Assembly: GCA_021030905.1 (NCBI GenBank)
Contig: JAGFMI010000006.1
Location: forward strand, 434,001 to 498,000
Direction: 5' to 3'
Source: Pyrenula massariospora
Lineage: Eukaryota > Ascomycota > Eurotiomycetes > Pyrenulales > Pyrenulaceae
DNA length: 64,000 nt
The notes beneath the pieces are model-generated. The model ran no database searches, was not told the DNA's origin, and saw only the letters and a list, made by a program, of their open reading frames with translations. The position numbers and the translations under genes were made by a program. Below, piece by piece: positions 12,471-23,101 of this stretch. Each line of letters starts with the position of its first letter. Positions within the stretch are counted from its first letter, which is position 1.

Positions 12471-13255
12471 TGGGGATTTCTGTGTGATGGGGGAAGAGGG
12501 AGGGATGGAGGGAGGGAGAGGGGTTTGGTATGGTTTGAGGTGTGCATTTTGAGGGGATGGAATTTCTTCGTTAGGGATCAGGGGGAAAGGAAAGGGGGTA
12601 CTCCTAACTGTAACTGGGTTTGGGTTTGATGTGGCGTAGAAGATCACGAGGTCAGATCAAATAAAGACAAGAAATCATAGGCTCAATTCTAGCAAAGAAT
12701 TTGCAGTGAAGAAATCAAATTCACAAATGGGAAGCTGCACCTGTGGTACAGTGTCAACATGGGCGGAATGAACGGCTAGGACAATTTACGCAGGTACACG
12801 AAACTGGGGCGCACCTTCTTAGTAAATTGTTTGCGATTATTGTATGACAACTTATGTATCATGGTATCTAAGTTTAAAAGTTGTTTACGATGAAGTAGTA
12901 CTTGTTACATCGGTTCCTCTTTGCGAAGCTTGTAGAGCCAAGTTTAAGTGAATCTTCACGACGAAAGCCGGCATGGATCCTTAGCTTGGACCAATTTGAA
13001 CCTGGCTTGCAATGTTAGTGCGTCCCTCAATTTTTTAGAGGATGATGAAAATGATTTTATTACAACGAAGAAAAGTGAGTCACGTTTTAGTACTGAGTCA
13101 AGTAGTATGTAAATGATTCAATTCAATTCTGCCCCCAAAAGGTCTATCCAATATGTACAAACCGAAGCCAAATTACAGGTCATCATGAGTCAGCCCCCAG
13201 CCATGCTCAATCTCACATCCCGCTCACTCCATGCAACCCGGCCCCCTCCTTAAGC
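12471..13255. other. Intergenic, convergent THG1 / GH128
   Basis: Two 3' ends face each other across about 0.8 kb. No gene seen. Confidence 0.5.
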
Positions 13256-14080
13256 CTAAGAAGTAGCAGCATACGTGCTCCCCACCGCGCTCGACTTCTG
13301 CACACTCGCCCCATTATCCTGCACCAAAAAGTACGAATACCTCTTAACCTCAGGGGTGCTATCAAGGAACGGGATCGCCTGGTCCAAGAACGCGGTCTGG
13401 CCCGCCTCGTCCCCAGTGACGCGGAACTCGCTGAGCCACACCACCGCGTTGCCCTGCGCGTCCACCACGCCGTGCTGCTTGGCAAAGCCGATGACCTGCT
13501 GGATGTAGCCCTTGAACCACCCGAAATCCGCGGGCGCGGTGGACTGGTAGTGCACGGAGAGGAAGTCGGCGTGGCAGCCGCCGTCGCAGGCGTCGAACCA
13601 CTGGCCGAGCCAGTCGAGGCCCTTGCCCGCGTCTTGCGAGGAGGTCACGCTGGGGGTGCCGATCTGGGCGCGGCCCGCGAAGGGGTTCATGTGCGCGATG
13701 TGGCCTTGGGCGGCGGCGGCGGGGGAGAGGGCGGAGCCGCCTTGGCCGTCGGCGGGGATCTCGGGCTCGTTGTAGGAGAGGAGGGATTTGGAGCCGGAGG
13801 AGAGGGCGGCGTTGGCGGCGTCGCTCCAGGAGGATTCGAATTTCTGGAAGCCGAGTTCGGGGACGTATTCGACGCCGCTGGCGACGGTGCCGGAGGGGGA
13901 GGGGGACCAGTTGTGGGCCCAGGTGATGTCGCCAGTGTACTGGTCAGTGGCATCGTTGGCGGAGGTAACCATTGAGTTGTAGGTTATGCCCTTCTTTGGG
14001 GAACCGCGTCGTTGAATACGGGTGGGGAGGGAGAGAGTGGTGGCCGCGAGGGCAAGGATTGTGGCTGTTTGAAAGAACAT
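13256..14080 (-). CDS. Secreted GH128-type beta-1,3-glucanase (Asl1-like)
   Basis: Single exon, 274 residues. The N-terminus is a signal peptide (MFFQTATILALAATTLSLP) followed by a possible Arg-Arg processing site. The remainder is a glycoside hydrolase family 128 (Asl1-like) TIM barrel: KKGITYNS at the first strand, LSYNEPE carrying the likely acid/base Glu, the H-bearing strand FLSVHYQ, and WLSEFRVTGDE carrying the likely nucleophile Glu. Family members cleave beta-1,3-glucan in the fungal wall or in other fungi. No GPI signal or carbohydrate module is visible. The gene is strikingly GC-rich at third positions compared with HIS4 next to it. Family assignment is strong; the exact substrate is inferred. 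Confidence 0.87.
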   Translation of the reverse strand: MFFQTATILALAATTLSLPTRIQRRGSPKKGITYNSMVTSANDATDQYTGDITWAHNWSPSPSGTVASGVEYVPELGFQKFESSWSDAANAALSSGSKSLLSYNEPEIPADGQGGSALSPAAAAQGHIAHMNPFAGRAQIGTPSVTSSQDAGKGLDWLGQWFDACDGGCHADFLSVHYQSTAPADFGWFKGYIQQVIGFAKQHGVVDAQGNAVVWLSEFRVTGDEAGQTAFLDQAIPFLDSTPEVKRYSYFLVQDNGASVQKSSAVGSTYAATS

Positions 14081-15983
14081 GTTGATGATGTTTGATTTGT
14101 TATGTCAAAAATTCGATTTCTGGGTGTTGGAGTTCTCGAAGGAACGGTCGGTCTGGTTCAGACAAAAGGACTGTTTGTGAGTGGTCTTGGTAGGATCACG
14201 AGCAACAGCTCAAGTGATATTGGTATGAATGTTTATTGAGAGAGTGAATAGGCGTAGAGCCAAAAGAATGACTGTGCTTGATCGCACAAAGAGAGAGTGA
14301 AAATATCACCTGGAGGAGAGTGAACACCGTAGCAGACGAGAGACGGAAAATTTCGAAGAGAGGAACGAGGGTGTTAATGATTTATTGCCCGGTCAGGCAG
14401 GCCAGCGGCAAGCCATGTCCTAGCCTGCACTATTCAGTGATCCACCCTTTTCAGGTCAAAATCCCATGGCCACGCTGATCCACTTAGGCCGCCGATCACC
14501 GTACCATTGTAACGTAAACGTACTGGTCAGCTTATTCATGGAGCCTCGTCTGAATACAGCTCTGGTAATGTTACATGGCCTCAACGGCCAGCTTGTATGC
14601 CAGGAAATTTTCACGTTACCCTCACATGCACGAGAGTCAAGAACTCGCCGGGCATAACACCCGTCAAAATCCAGATCTGCACGACAGCACGATAGCGGCA
14701 CCTGCGGGATGTCAACAATGCGGCCGTCACTGCATGAGAAAATCCGAACACGCGATGCCGTTGACTGCTCAATTGGTCGTGCCCTTGCAGTAGTGCTTTC
14801 TTTAGTGTTGGCTTGGGCCGCGAACCATGGGTGAGTTCGGGTAAGCGTATCTGGGTGGAGCTGTTTGGCGTGATTCTCGTGTGGGCCGGCGCCACGTCAG
14901 CCAGGAACAGGAAAACGAGCGACACTTGTCGGCCACCCACTTGAGCTCAATGTGTCGACGATGGATCGGACACTTGTTTCTGCGTTGTTTTGTTTCATTT
15001 TGTTTGAGTGCTGAAATAGAGAGGGGACTGAGATCTTCAATAGCGACGTGTCGACTTGATCTCTCCCCTTGAGCCTCCGGCGTGATTGCCGCCCGTCGCC
15101 GTGAATAGTCGTGATCTGGAATCAGTTTTTCCACACCACCCTACCTCGGGCCTCAACTCCTGCGAGAAGCAACCGCTCATCCGCCCCCACAGCTCCTGGC
15201 CTGTACGCGGGCTTTCCTACTGGCCACCGCCATTCCCCATCGCAATCTCTGTAGGGTTCGGTCTTCCTCCTAAGCCGGACTCCCTGCCAGATTAATTTCG
15301 GCAAAAAACGGCAAAGCGGAAGATCTCCACGCCTCTAGCAGCCTCCAATGGATTGACGTTGGATAATGAAAATGTTGTGCCAATTTCGCCATAGGCTGAG
15401 CAGGCATACTCAACGAATCGATTTTTTAGGGGTGTGCGTAGAATGCGAATGCGGGTGAGGCTGAATCCGGAAATATGGTCTGAGCTTGGTCCAATTTGCG
15501 AAGCCCGAGTTTAGAATGGTTCTTTGGTCAAGGCTCAGAGACAGGAGGTGGCCTGGGGTGAGCTTAGTCGACGACAAGGCCGCCTAGCAGTAATAGAGTA
15601 CGTTACCTCATGTTAAAAAAGAACAGCAATTTCATGAAACACGGCGGCTTTGAAACACAGTCGTACATTCGCTGCGAGAGTCACCGGCGAGATAATTGGT
15701 TCTCGCGAGCGCTTCCCACGTTACCTTGTTCGACGCTTTATGATCACGAGGGCGAGCACAGGCGCAAATTATTGCAAAGCGAGACGCCGTGGTGTCGTGT
15801 TAGAGTTTGAAATCTGTCCGCGCCTGCTCTTCGCCGGTGTTGGAATATGCATTCCCAGTTCGAATTACAGAATCGGCGTCATTTGTTTCCATGTGAGTTA
15901 TGCAACAAAGTAGCTTGCGAGAAAGTCTATGATCGTCTCTATAAAACGTGAGATTTCGAGCTTTTAATTCACTATCGCCGTCA
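14081..15983. other. Gene-poor interval
   Basis: About 1.9 kb upstream of GH128 and downstream of HIS4. I read all frames and found only short frames without domain-like content. No RNA gene, repeat array or transposon end was recognised. Confidence 0.45.
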
Positions 15984-18695
15984 TTACATAGCCGCCAACC
16001 TCACACTGACTGCTCTCCTATGCGCTTCCAATCCCTCCACTTCAGCCAATCTCTCCACTGCACGCCCAACATTTCTCAACCCCTCCTCCGTCAACTCACT
16101 ACTCGTTACATGTTTCATGAAGCTACCCAGGTTGACCCCGGAATACTGTCTTGCATACCCATACGTCGGAAGCGAATGGTTCACGCCTGCCGAATAGTCT
16201 CCAACCGACTCTGGCGTCCATTTGCCCACAAACACTGAACCCGCGTTCTGGATGTCCGGAAGGAGGGAGGCCGGATCCTCGGTCTGAAGGATGAGGTGCT
16301 CAGGAGCGTAGTAGTTGGACCAGTGAAGGGCTTCGGCGATGGAGGAAACTGAGATGGTGACCGAATGATTGATGGCACCGCGGACAATGTCAACCCGTGG
16401 GAGGGCGTTGGCTTGCGCATGGAGCTCGTCCTCGATGGCAGAGAGTTGTTCTTCGTTGAGATCCACTGCGATGAGGATGACCTGTGAGTCCGTGCCATGT
16501 TCCGCTTGACTGAGAAGGTCAGAGGCTACGAAGGCTGGGTTGGCGGTCTTGTCGGCGATGACGAGTACTTCTGAGGGTCCTGCTGGCATGTCGATGCTCA
16601 CTGCCGCTGTGGTGTCGTTGGAGACGATCATCTTGGCAGCTGTGACGAACTGATTGCCCGGTCCTAAGATTTTGTCGACTTTTGTGATACTCTCAGTCCC
16701 GTAAGCCATCGCTGCTACGGCTTGAGCTCCTCCTGCCAGGACAATTGACTCAGCTCCGACTTTGTGTGCAATGTATACAATCTCGGGCGTGATCGTCCCA
16801 TCTGCGCGTGGTGGCGAGGCTAGCACGATTGACTTACATCCAGCGGCCATTGCTGGTACACCCAGCATCATCGCCGTTGATGGTAGAACCGCAGTACCTC
16901 CAGGTATGTAGAGGCCAACTTTCTCAATTGGTCGGGAGAAACGTGAACATCTCACGCCCGGCATTGTCTCAACTGACAATGGAGCAGATTCTTTCTGCGC
17001 CGAGTGGAAGTGGAGGATGTTGTCGAATGAGATGTTGATTGCTGCAATCGTTTCTGGAGGAAGCTGCATTAAAGAATCCGGAAATGGAGCTTTCAAGACA
17101 GGTGATTTTAGCGACGTTGCTTTCTCGAATTTGTGGGTATATTTTAGGACTGCTAAATCTCCATTTGAACGCACATCGCTGATTATAGGATTGACAAGAG
17201 ACATGATCATCTCATTCGACTTTTGAGACGGCCGCTGTAACGCACGTTTGAGTGTGTCGGTCGAGAAGGCTTGAGATGTTGAGTATCTCGTCATTTTGAT
17301 ACGGCCATCCTCAATCCCAGCGTCGTCTTCTTTGGATTTTGGCACCGAAGCTGCCTCCTTCACCGTCTCCTTCTGCTCTAAGCTTTGAGAATTTTCGTTT
17401 GTAACGTTTTTCGGACCATCTGTACTTCTACCATTCGTCACTGCGTTTGTCTCTCCATTCTGCACGTACTGAGGTTTAGCATCGCCTTTCCTCCGCTTGA
17501 CCTTAAGACTCTTCAGATCCAGATTTCGCTCGACCTCTTCTAATCGTACGCCCGCCGCAATGCATTTCGTCAAGGTAAAGTAAAGTAGATCGGCAGCCTC
17601 AGCAGCAATGTCTTCCTTCGTGGCCGCCTCACATAGCTCGTCAGCCTCTTCTTTTATTTTTGCTGACACCAGCTTCGAATCATTGAAGAGTCGAGCCGTA
17701 TAAGATCCCTCCGGAGCATCTATTTTTCGTGACTCCAGCGTTTTGTCCAATCTCGACAAACCGCTCAAGTGACCCCAGCAAGACGCGGTACCAAGATGGC
17801 AGAAACCTCGACCTTTCTGCCGCACTCTAAAGAGTAAACAATCCTTGTCACAGTCGAAGCCAACGGCAATAAGCTCTTGCGTATCACCGCTTGATGCCCC
17901 CTTATACCATAATCCGCGCTTTCTACTCTGATATACTCCTGTGCCGGTTCTGAAGGCTTCCGCAATACTCTCCTTACTGCTCCAGACAAATCCCAGAGCA
18001 ACGCCTCGTTCATCGACCACGTTCGTTGCAAATAATCCATTCTTGCGGTTGGGGATGGCACCAGCTAGAAAGAGATCAATCACCGGGATCAACGATGAGT
18101 CTTGAGTCTGGTCGAACGTCAGACGTTCGGAGGAAATGATCAAGGAGTCCCCCGCATATTTGTGTAGCAGCTCTGCTCCATTTTCCGCGCTGTCAATTGC
18201 CACGTAGATTGTCTGATCTGGGTTGGGAGGGTAATTCTCCAGCTCGGTAAGCACATTGTCCACATATTCCTTGCCTCTATCACCGTCGAATGCCCATGCA
18301 GAGCTTTTCCACTGTGGTTCGCTCTTTAAGAAGCTTTTTAGCTTCGTGAGATCGGTCTGTGGATTGTTTGGAGAGATCGTGAGGACTAGGCGGTCTGGGG
18401 AGATAGTGGGCTCTTGAGAGAGGACCTTTAACTGTTCAAAAGTGACGAAGATTTTGGTCGCGCCTACATTGAGCAAATCAATGACTTCATTGTATGTCTT
18501 CAATTGCCTGACATCGAGGTAGATTGCAAGGGTCGAAAAATGTTGCTGAATGAATACTGTAATTTGTCGCGTAGTCTCTGGAGTTACTTTTAAGAGGCAA
18601 TTGGAGAGATAAGAAACCTGTTTCAAGCTCAACCCTCTCACTGTAGAAGAATTGATTTTCTCTACATCAATCAGCGCAAGCAAGGGGGTCGTCAT
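15984..18695 (-). CDS. HIS4: Histidine biosynthesis trifunctional protein His4
   Basis: Single-exon gene, 903 residues, catalysing three steps of histidine synthesis. An N-terminal fungal region (1-220) precedes the PRA-cyclohydrolase (HisI) domain at about 225-308, with the zinc/metal motifs FDCDKDCLLF and RGFCHLGTASCWG. The PRA-pyrophosphatase (HisE) domain at about 316-398 has KIKEEADELCEA and EAADLLYF. A charged, poorly ordered linker (400-465) leads to histidinol dehydrogenase (HisD, about 468-900) with YIPGGTAVLPSTAMMLGVPA and ILGPGNQFVTAAK. The length matches filamentous-fungal His4. Two near-matches to the Gcn4/CPC1 site lie upstream (18712-18718, 18804-18810), fitting general amino-acid control, but this is inference. 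Confidence 0.96.
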   Translation of the reverse strand: MTTPLLALIDVEKINSSTVRGLSLKQVSYLSNCLLKVTPETTRQITVFIQQHFSTLAIYLDVRQLKTYNEVIDLLNVGATKIFVTFEQLKVLSQEPTISPDRLVLTISPNNPQTDLTKLKSFLKSEPQWKSSAWAFDGDRGKEYVDNVLTELENYPPNPDQTIYVAIDSAENGAELLHKYAGDSLIISSERLTFDQTQDSSLIPVIDLFLAGAIPNRKNGLFATNVVDERGVALGFVWSSKESIAEAFRTGTGVYQSRKRGLWYKGASSGDTQELIAVGFDCDKDCLLFRVRQKGRGFCHLGTASCWGHLSGLSRLDKTLESRKIDAPEGSYTARLFNDSKLVSAKIKEEADELCEAATKEDIAAEAADLLYFTLTKCIAAGVRLEEVERNLDLKSLKVKRRKGDAKPQYVQNGETNAVTNGRSTDGPKNVTNENSQSLEQKETVKEAASVPKSKEDDAGIEDGRIKMTRYSTSQAFSTDTLKRALQRPSQKSNEMIMSLVNPIISDVRSNGDLAVLKYTHKFEKATSLKSPVLKAPFPDSLMQLPPETIAAINISFDNILHFHSAQKESAPLSVETMPGVRCSRFSRPIEKVGLYIPGGTAVLPSTAMMLGVPAMAAGCKSIVLASPPRADGTITPEIVYIAHKVGAESIVLAGGAQAVAAMAYGTESITKVDKILGPGNQFVTAAKMIVSNDTTAAVSIDMPAGPSEVLVIADKTANPAFVASDLLSQAEHGTDSQVILIAVDLNEEQLSAIEDELHAQANALPRVDIVRGAINHSVTISVSSIAEALHWSNYYAPEHLILQTEDPASLLPDIQNAGSVFVGKWTPESVGDYSAGVNHSLPTYGYARQYSGVNLGSFMKHVTSSELTEEGLRNVGRAVERLAEVEGLEAHRRAVSVRLAAM

Positions 18696-18711
18696 GATTT
18701 ATTTCGAGCCT

Positions 18712-18718
18712 AGACTCA
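18712..18718. promoter_or_regulatory. Possible Gcn4/CPC1-like site upstream of HIS4
   Basis: AGACTCA matches TGACTCA at six of seven bases and lies 17 nt before the HIS4 ATG. A second six-of-seven match on the other strand (GGAGTCA) is at 18804-18810. Amino-acid biosynthesis genes of ascomycetes commonly carry such elements. The position of this one, within or next to the 5' UTR, makes it weak. Confidence 0.25.
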
Positions 18719-19080
18719 GTGGCGCTCAGTTCATGAAAAGCTTAGAAGCAGATAACAAATTTACCCCTCCTCGAGCCCTCCTTGCCCTCCAGAAATTTTT
18801 GTTGGAGTCACCGCTCCTTACCCCAATTCGCCAGGATCAACGTCTCCGGAATCCCCCGCTTTCTGATGTGGTCGAAGGATAAACTTCGAATGGGTGCAAA
18901 GGATTCTTACAATCTAAATCGTATAGACTACCAAGTTTAACATGCATTCGCTTCCAGACCAGTTGTATTGGATTCTGATTTCTGAGGTAGTATGTACGTT
19001 GCAAACAAACTTTATACAAGAACCCAAGAAGATCCTCCCTTATAGAACTGGAAATGTCCAAATTCGCCCTCTGGCTATAT
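18719..19080. other. HIS4 promoter / GH31 3' region
   Basis: Short tandem-gene spacer holding the HIS4 promoter and the 3' end of the GH31 gene. Nothing else was seen apart from the second Gcn4-like match at 18804-18810. Confidence 0.45.
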
Positions 19081-21851
19081 CTACAAAAGGCTTCGTTGAG
19101 CTGAGCACTGGACCTCCGCCAATGTCGTTGGCCCTGTGAGCGGAATATTCAAATTATCCAAGACGACCGTCTGATTCGTTCCTGTGTTACACCCAAGCAC
19201 GGCGATCTTCGCAATATCAACTCCAGCGTCGTATCCAAAAGTCCCGCTCATTACCAGCTTACCGTCACTATAGGAAAAGTCGATGTCTGAGGTATTTGGC
19301 TGATCGATGAGGTTGCCTTCATCTAAATATAATGATCCGGACGCTGTGCCATCCGCACCCGGAGCAACTAGGATCTCGAACGGGATCTTCCTAAGCTCTG
19401 TCGTGGTATTCGCGCTTTCTACTCGGAGCGGAATAATGGTTCCGCCGCGGATTTGGAGCGGAATGGTTTGGAAGTCAACGCCGGAAAGAGTCTTCATCAC
19501 GCCAGTCCCCTGGATAGGTTCGAGCGTATACCAATCATAGAAGACGTCATTCGGGAGATAGATGTCGACGCTCGTCGCTCCCTCATCAGTCACGGGCGAA
19601 ACAAGGATGGCGTCACCGTAGAAGAATTGGAGGTCAATTGAGAATGTGTTTGTATCGCCTGGGTATAAGTAAAATAGCGGGTTAAGGAGTGGTTCTCCCG
19701 TGACAGATTGGTGGTGGAAAGCTGTATAAATGTAATCGAGAAGTCGGTATCGAATATCGATGGCATTGCGTGCTGCTTGAGCAACGCTATCCCATCGGTA
19801 GAACTCCTGAGATATTGTCCCCGCCGAATTGTGGTTGCGATAGAAGGGATTGAAGGCCCCTAGCATCGCCCATCGAGCACAGAGCGTCTCCGTGGTGTCT
19901 TGTGCATACCCGCAGACGTCTGATCCAACCATAGGAACCTGGAATATGCTGGCAAAGTTGAGCATACTCGATATCGAAATACGATATTGAGACCATTCAG
20001 AAACGTTGTCACCAAGCCAGTGTCCGACATGAGCACCAGCACCAGCAAATGTAGATCTTGTAATTACCATCGGCCGGACTGTGGGCCGACGGCTGAGCAT
20101 AGCATTTCGGGATGTTGTTGACATCATGGTTCCGTACATGTTATGCACATCGTATTCGGCATAGCCGCCGTAATGGATTAGGTCGCTGTTAATGGTCGCG
20201 GCTGACAGAACACCTGCGGCATTCTTGATCATGTATGGCGGGTTCAGCAAATCGCGATTTGGGAGACCAATCATGGATCCTGCAGCTTGTCTCGAGAACA
20301 ACGACCGTCTAGTGGAGACATTGTTTGGCTGGAAGTCAGCTGGCCAACCTGGTAAAGGCATTGGATTTGACGGGCGCACTGGTGGCGGCGCAGGAGGATC
20401 ATTGTTTGCAGCCGCATAGCCCTCTGGGTCGGGACACGGAAAAGGACAGAAGTTAGACGCTTCGTTCATGTCGATCCAGAGAGCATCAATGTCAACGCCA
20501 CTGTCTGCGTCAAAAAAGCTGGCGAATTGCCCATCCCAGTATGACTGGGTTTGCGGAGCAAACCAATCTGGGAACACTGTAGGTCCAGGCCAGACAACAC
20601 CGGTAAACACTGAGCCATTCGAAACCTTGAGAAAAACATCTTCTTCGACGCCGGTATCGTACGGGGGATAGTCTCGCTTAGCCACTGCAGGATCGACCAT
20701 GAGCACGTAATGTTGCTGGTTGCCATGCAAATGATCTACGAGCTCCTGCATTTTCTCGAGGGGGAACCTGTCGGGGTCTAGAGTAAAAACTCTTCTTAGA
20801 TCCATATAATCGCTACAGGATCTGAGTTAGTATGGCTATGAAATATACAGGAAGAGGAAATCGCACATGTCCGTCCACATGGTTTCTAAGGGAATATTGG
20901 CTTGGCTATAATTATAGACGGCATCCGCGACATCATACACATCTTGGTAGCCATATCTACAATTGTGAAACTAGAGAGTCGTTAACAAATATTAAGAAGT
21001 TGGAATTGAGATGTATTCACCCCAAAGCCCCAATATGGCATCATGACAGGGGTTCCGACAACTTCTGAGTACTGAGCAACTACCTCCTTCGGCGATGGCC
21101 CTGCGAGAAAGTAAAAGTCAAGGACGCCACCGAGCGTGTTGTACTCTAGATGTTGTCCTCCTGCATTGTCTATTTTGACATCCATTCCATTGCTATTGAG
21201 TAGGAAGACGCCGTGTGTCCGAGATTCCCCTCGGTGATCAACATATATGGGATGATTGCCATACAGATTTGTTCCCGAAGGTATCAAATAGGCGTCGCGG
21301 GACCATAGAGTTCGGATCGCATTTGTCCGGTTGAGGAGGAAATGGTCGCTGTGTTCCCCTAGTCCGTAGAGGTTTGGATTATCTGGTAGAGAAGTTCGGA
21401 GCCTGAGATACTGCGACTCGAAAATCATAGGAGCGACAGATGTATCAAAAAGGCTTTCATTGGTACTACTCCGCACTATGGCAAAGCTAAAGGGGTTCTC
21501 CTCCCACAGAAACTTTATAGCGGCGTCTCCTGGTGAGACCGAGCTGTTAGAGCCAGCGGGCCTTGGCACAACAGATTCTGGGACCTGATAGACCTGCTGC
21601 GCTGCGTCCTGGATGAGGACATGGAGGCGGGAGTCTGTCTGATACTCAACGGTCAGGGTCAGGTTGGTCAGATCATACCCGTAGGCGTTGCACGAAGGGC
21701 CAGCGAGGGCTAGGTTAGCAGTGATTGTTGAGCCAGACTGCTGAACATTTGACGCGATATAGCCAGGGCATGCAGTGGAGTTGGAGCTTTGTCTTCGTGC
21801 AACGCTGGCGGCAGAGACGCTCGCAGCCAGAAGAAGCAGGACAAACAACAT
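19081..21851 (-). CDS. Secreted GH31 alpha-glucosidase
   Basis: Releases glucose from the non-reducing ends of malto-oligosaccharides outside the cell. Three exons: 21851-21021, 20970-20867, 20812-19081, giving 888 residues. A signal peptide ([20 protein letters not shown]) is followed by the N-terminal beta-sandwich. The barrel opens with [12 protein letters not shown], formed by joining exons 1 and 2. The family nucleophile signature is [11 protein letters not shown]; the acid/base region is [17 protein letters not shown] and the C-terminal sandwich follow. Many N-glycosylation sequons are present. A loop rich in Pro ([13 protein letters not shown]), typical of fungal maltases, sits after the nucleophile. 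Intron 2 uses GTGCGA, a slightly weak donor. Exact linkage preference (maltase versus broader alpha-glucosidase) is not determined. Confidence 0.94.
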
Positions 21852-23101
21852 TTTCGAGAAACCGTAGATGTTAGAATGTGAGAAGCCATGGCGGCGGGGG
21901 AGGTAAACATTTTTATTTCCAAGTCAGCCTACCTACGCTTCACCTCCTTCACTGCTGCTCACGCATAGTTGCGGAGACACACTATGGGCAGGGGTTGTAC
22001 GTGAACCCGCGGTCCCCTGTGAAAAGGTTCATGGTGAGATTGGATGAAGATCTTTTCAAAACTCGTTCATGAATCCTCGTGAGCGGCTTACCCCCGCTTC
22101 TTAGGAAGATAGCTTGATGGGGCAGACCAGGGTCAAAGTTTCCACAGTCCCATGATCTCCACATGGGAGCAGACCAGGATTGACCGCCATTCGACTGGGA
22201 GAGATGTGGCGGCAAGATGACGAACGGTGAGTCGTGAACATGCTGCGTGACATACTGTTCGGTAGCATCGCAGGAACGCTAAGCTCGACTTTGAAGGCTG
22301 GCGGTGGGAGAGCCGTTTCAGATCTGCTGTCCGTTGCGACGTTTAGCAACAACAACTGACGAGGTCGGGTCATCAAAGGATTCCTTTCTTCGGAGCGGCA
22401 CGGATTCCGCAATGGTAGCCAAGCCCTCCAGTTCGCCCTAGAACAATTCCCTTCCAAGGGCCATCATTCCCCTCAGTTTCTGTACGAATTTCAACGATCG
22501 TAGCTTTTGGATCCGGTAAGTCGTCCGGATCGACCTGCTAATACGATTTCTTCTGTAAAGATATTGTCTAGCTGTAGTCGCTAATTAGCCTTGAGACTAA
22601 AAAAAAGTCTTTTTCGAAGAATTAGTAGGAGTTGGTCTGGCCGGGATCCCTGAAGAACATATCTTGTAAGAACGTGACCGGCTCAGGGGCAGAAAGATGA
22701 CAGGATCAGGCACCATCGGCGTGTAGGTGGAGACGAAAATCTCGCAAGGACTGGCTATGCTCGGACCACCGCCCCCTACAATTCTCCCACGAGTATGTCA
22801 CAAGTCATCATGCTTGATCTTATTTTGACCCTGGTTCATCGTGTTGGTCCGGGGCTATCAGGGTGATCCTTTGCGAGGCCATCATATTGTCAAATCGAGC
22901 TTTACGATGAATCATGAGCAAAACTCGTAATCTTAACTGCTCTAGGTAACTCTTCTAACTCAATGATGGGGTGTCGAGATAATCATAGCAGCTACTTGCG
23001 GCCGACACTCGACATCTTAGGCCATCGCCCATGACAGGGGACGATTCTAGAGCGGCATAAATCGCTTCAACGCCTAGGAGATATGCACTGATAAAAGATG
23101 C
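21852..23101. other. GH31 upstream region / MDR 3' region
   Basis: About 1.25 kb with the GH31 promoter. Several C-rich and G-rich hexamers could serve as CreA-type sites, but none stands out. A frame at 22101-22457 (-) has no recognisable content. Confidence 0.4.

Noticed and set aside
13472-13975. 167-codon plus-strand frame opposite the GH128 gene
   Set aside because: Same cause: very high GC3 on the real gene. The frame is Gly/Ala/Glu-rich and starts inside the opposite gene.
22101-22457. 118-codon minus-strand frame upstream of the GH31 gene
   Set aside because: No domain, no splice partners, and composition like intergenic DNA.
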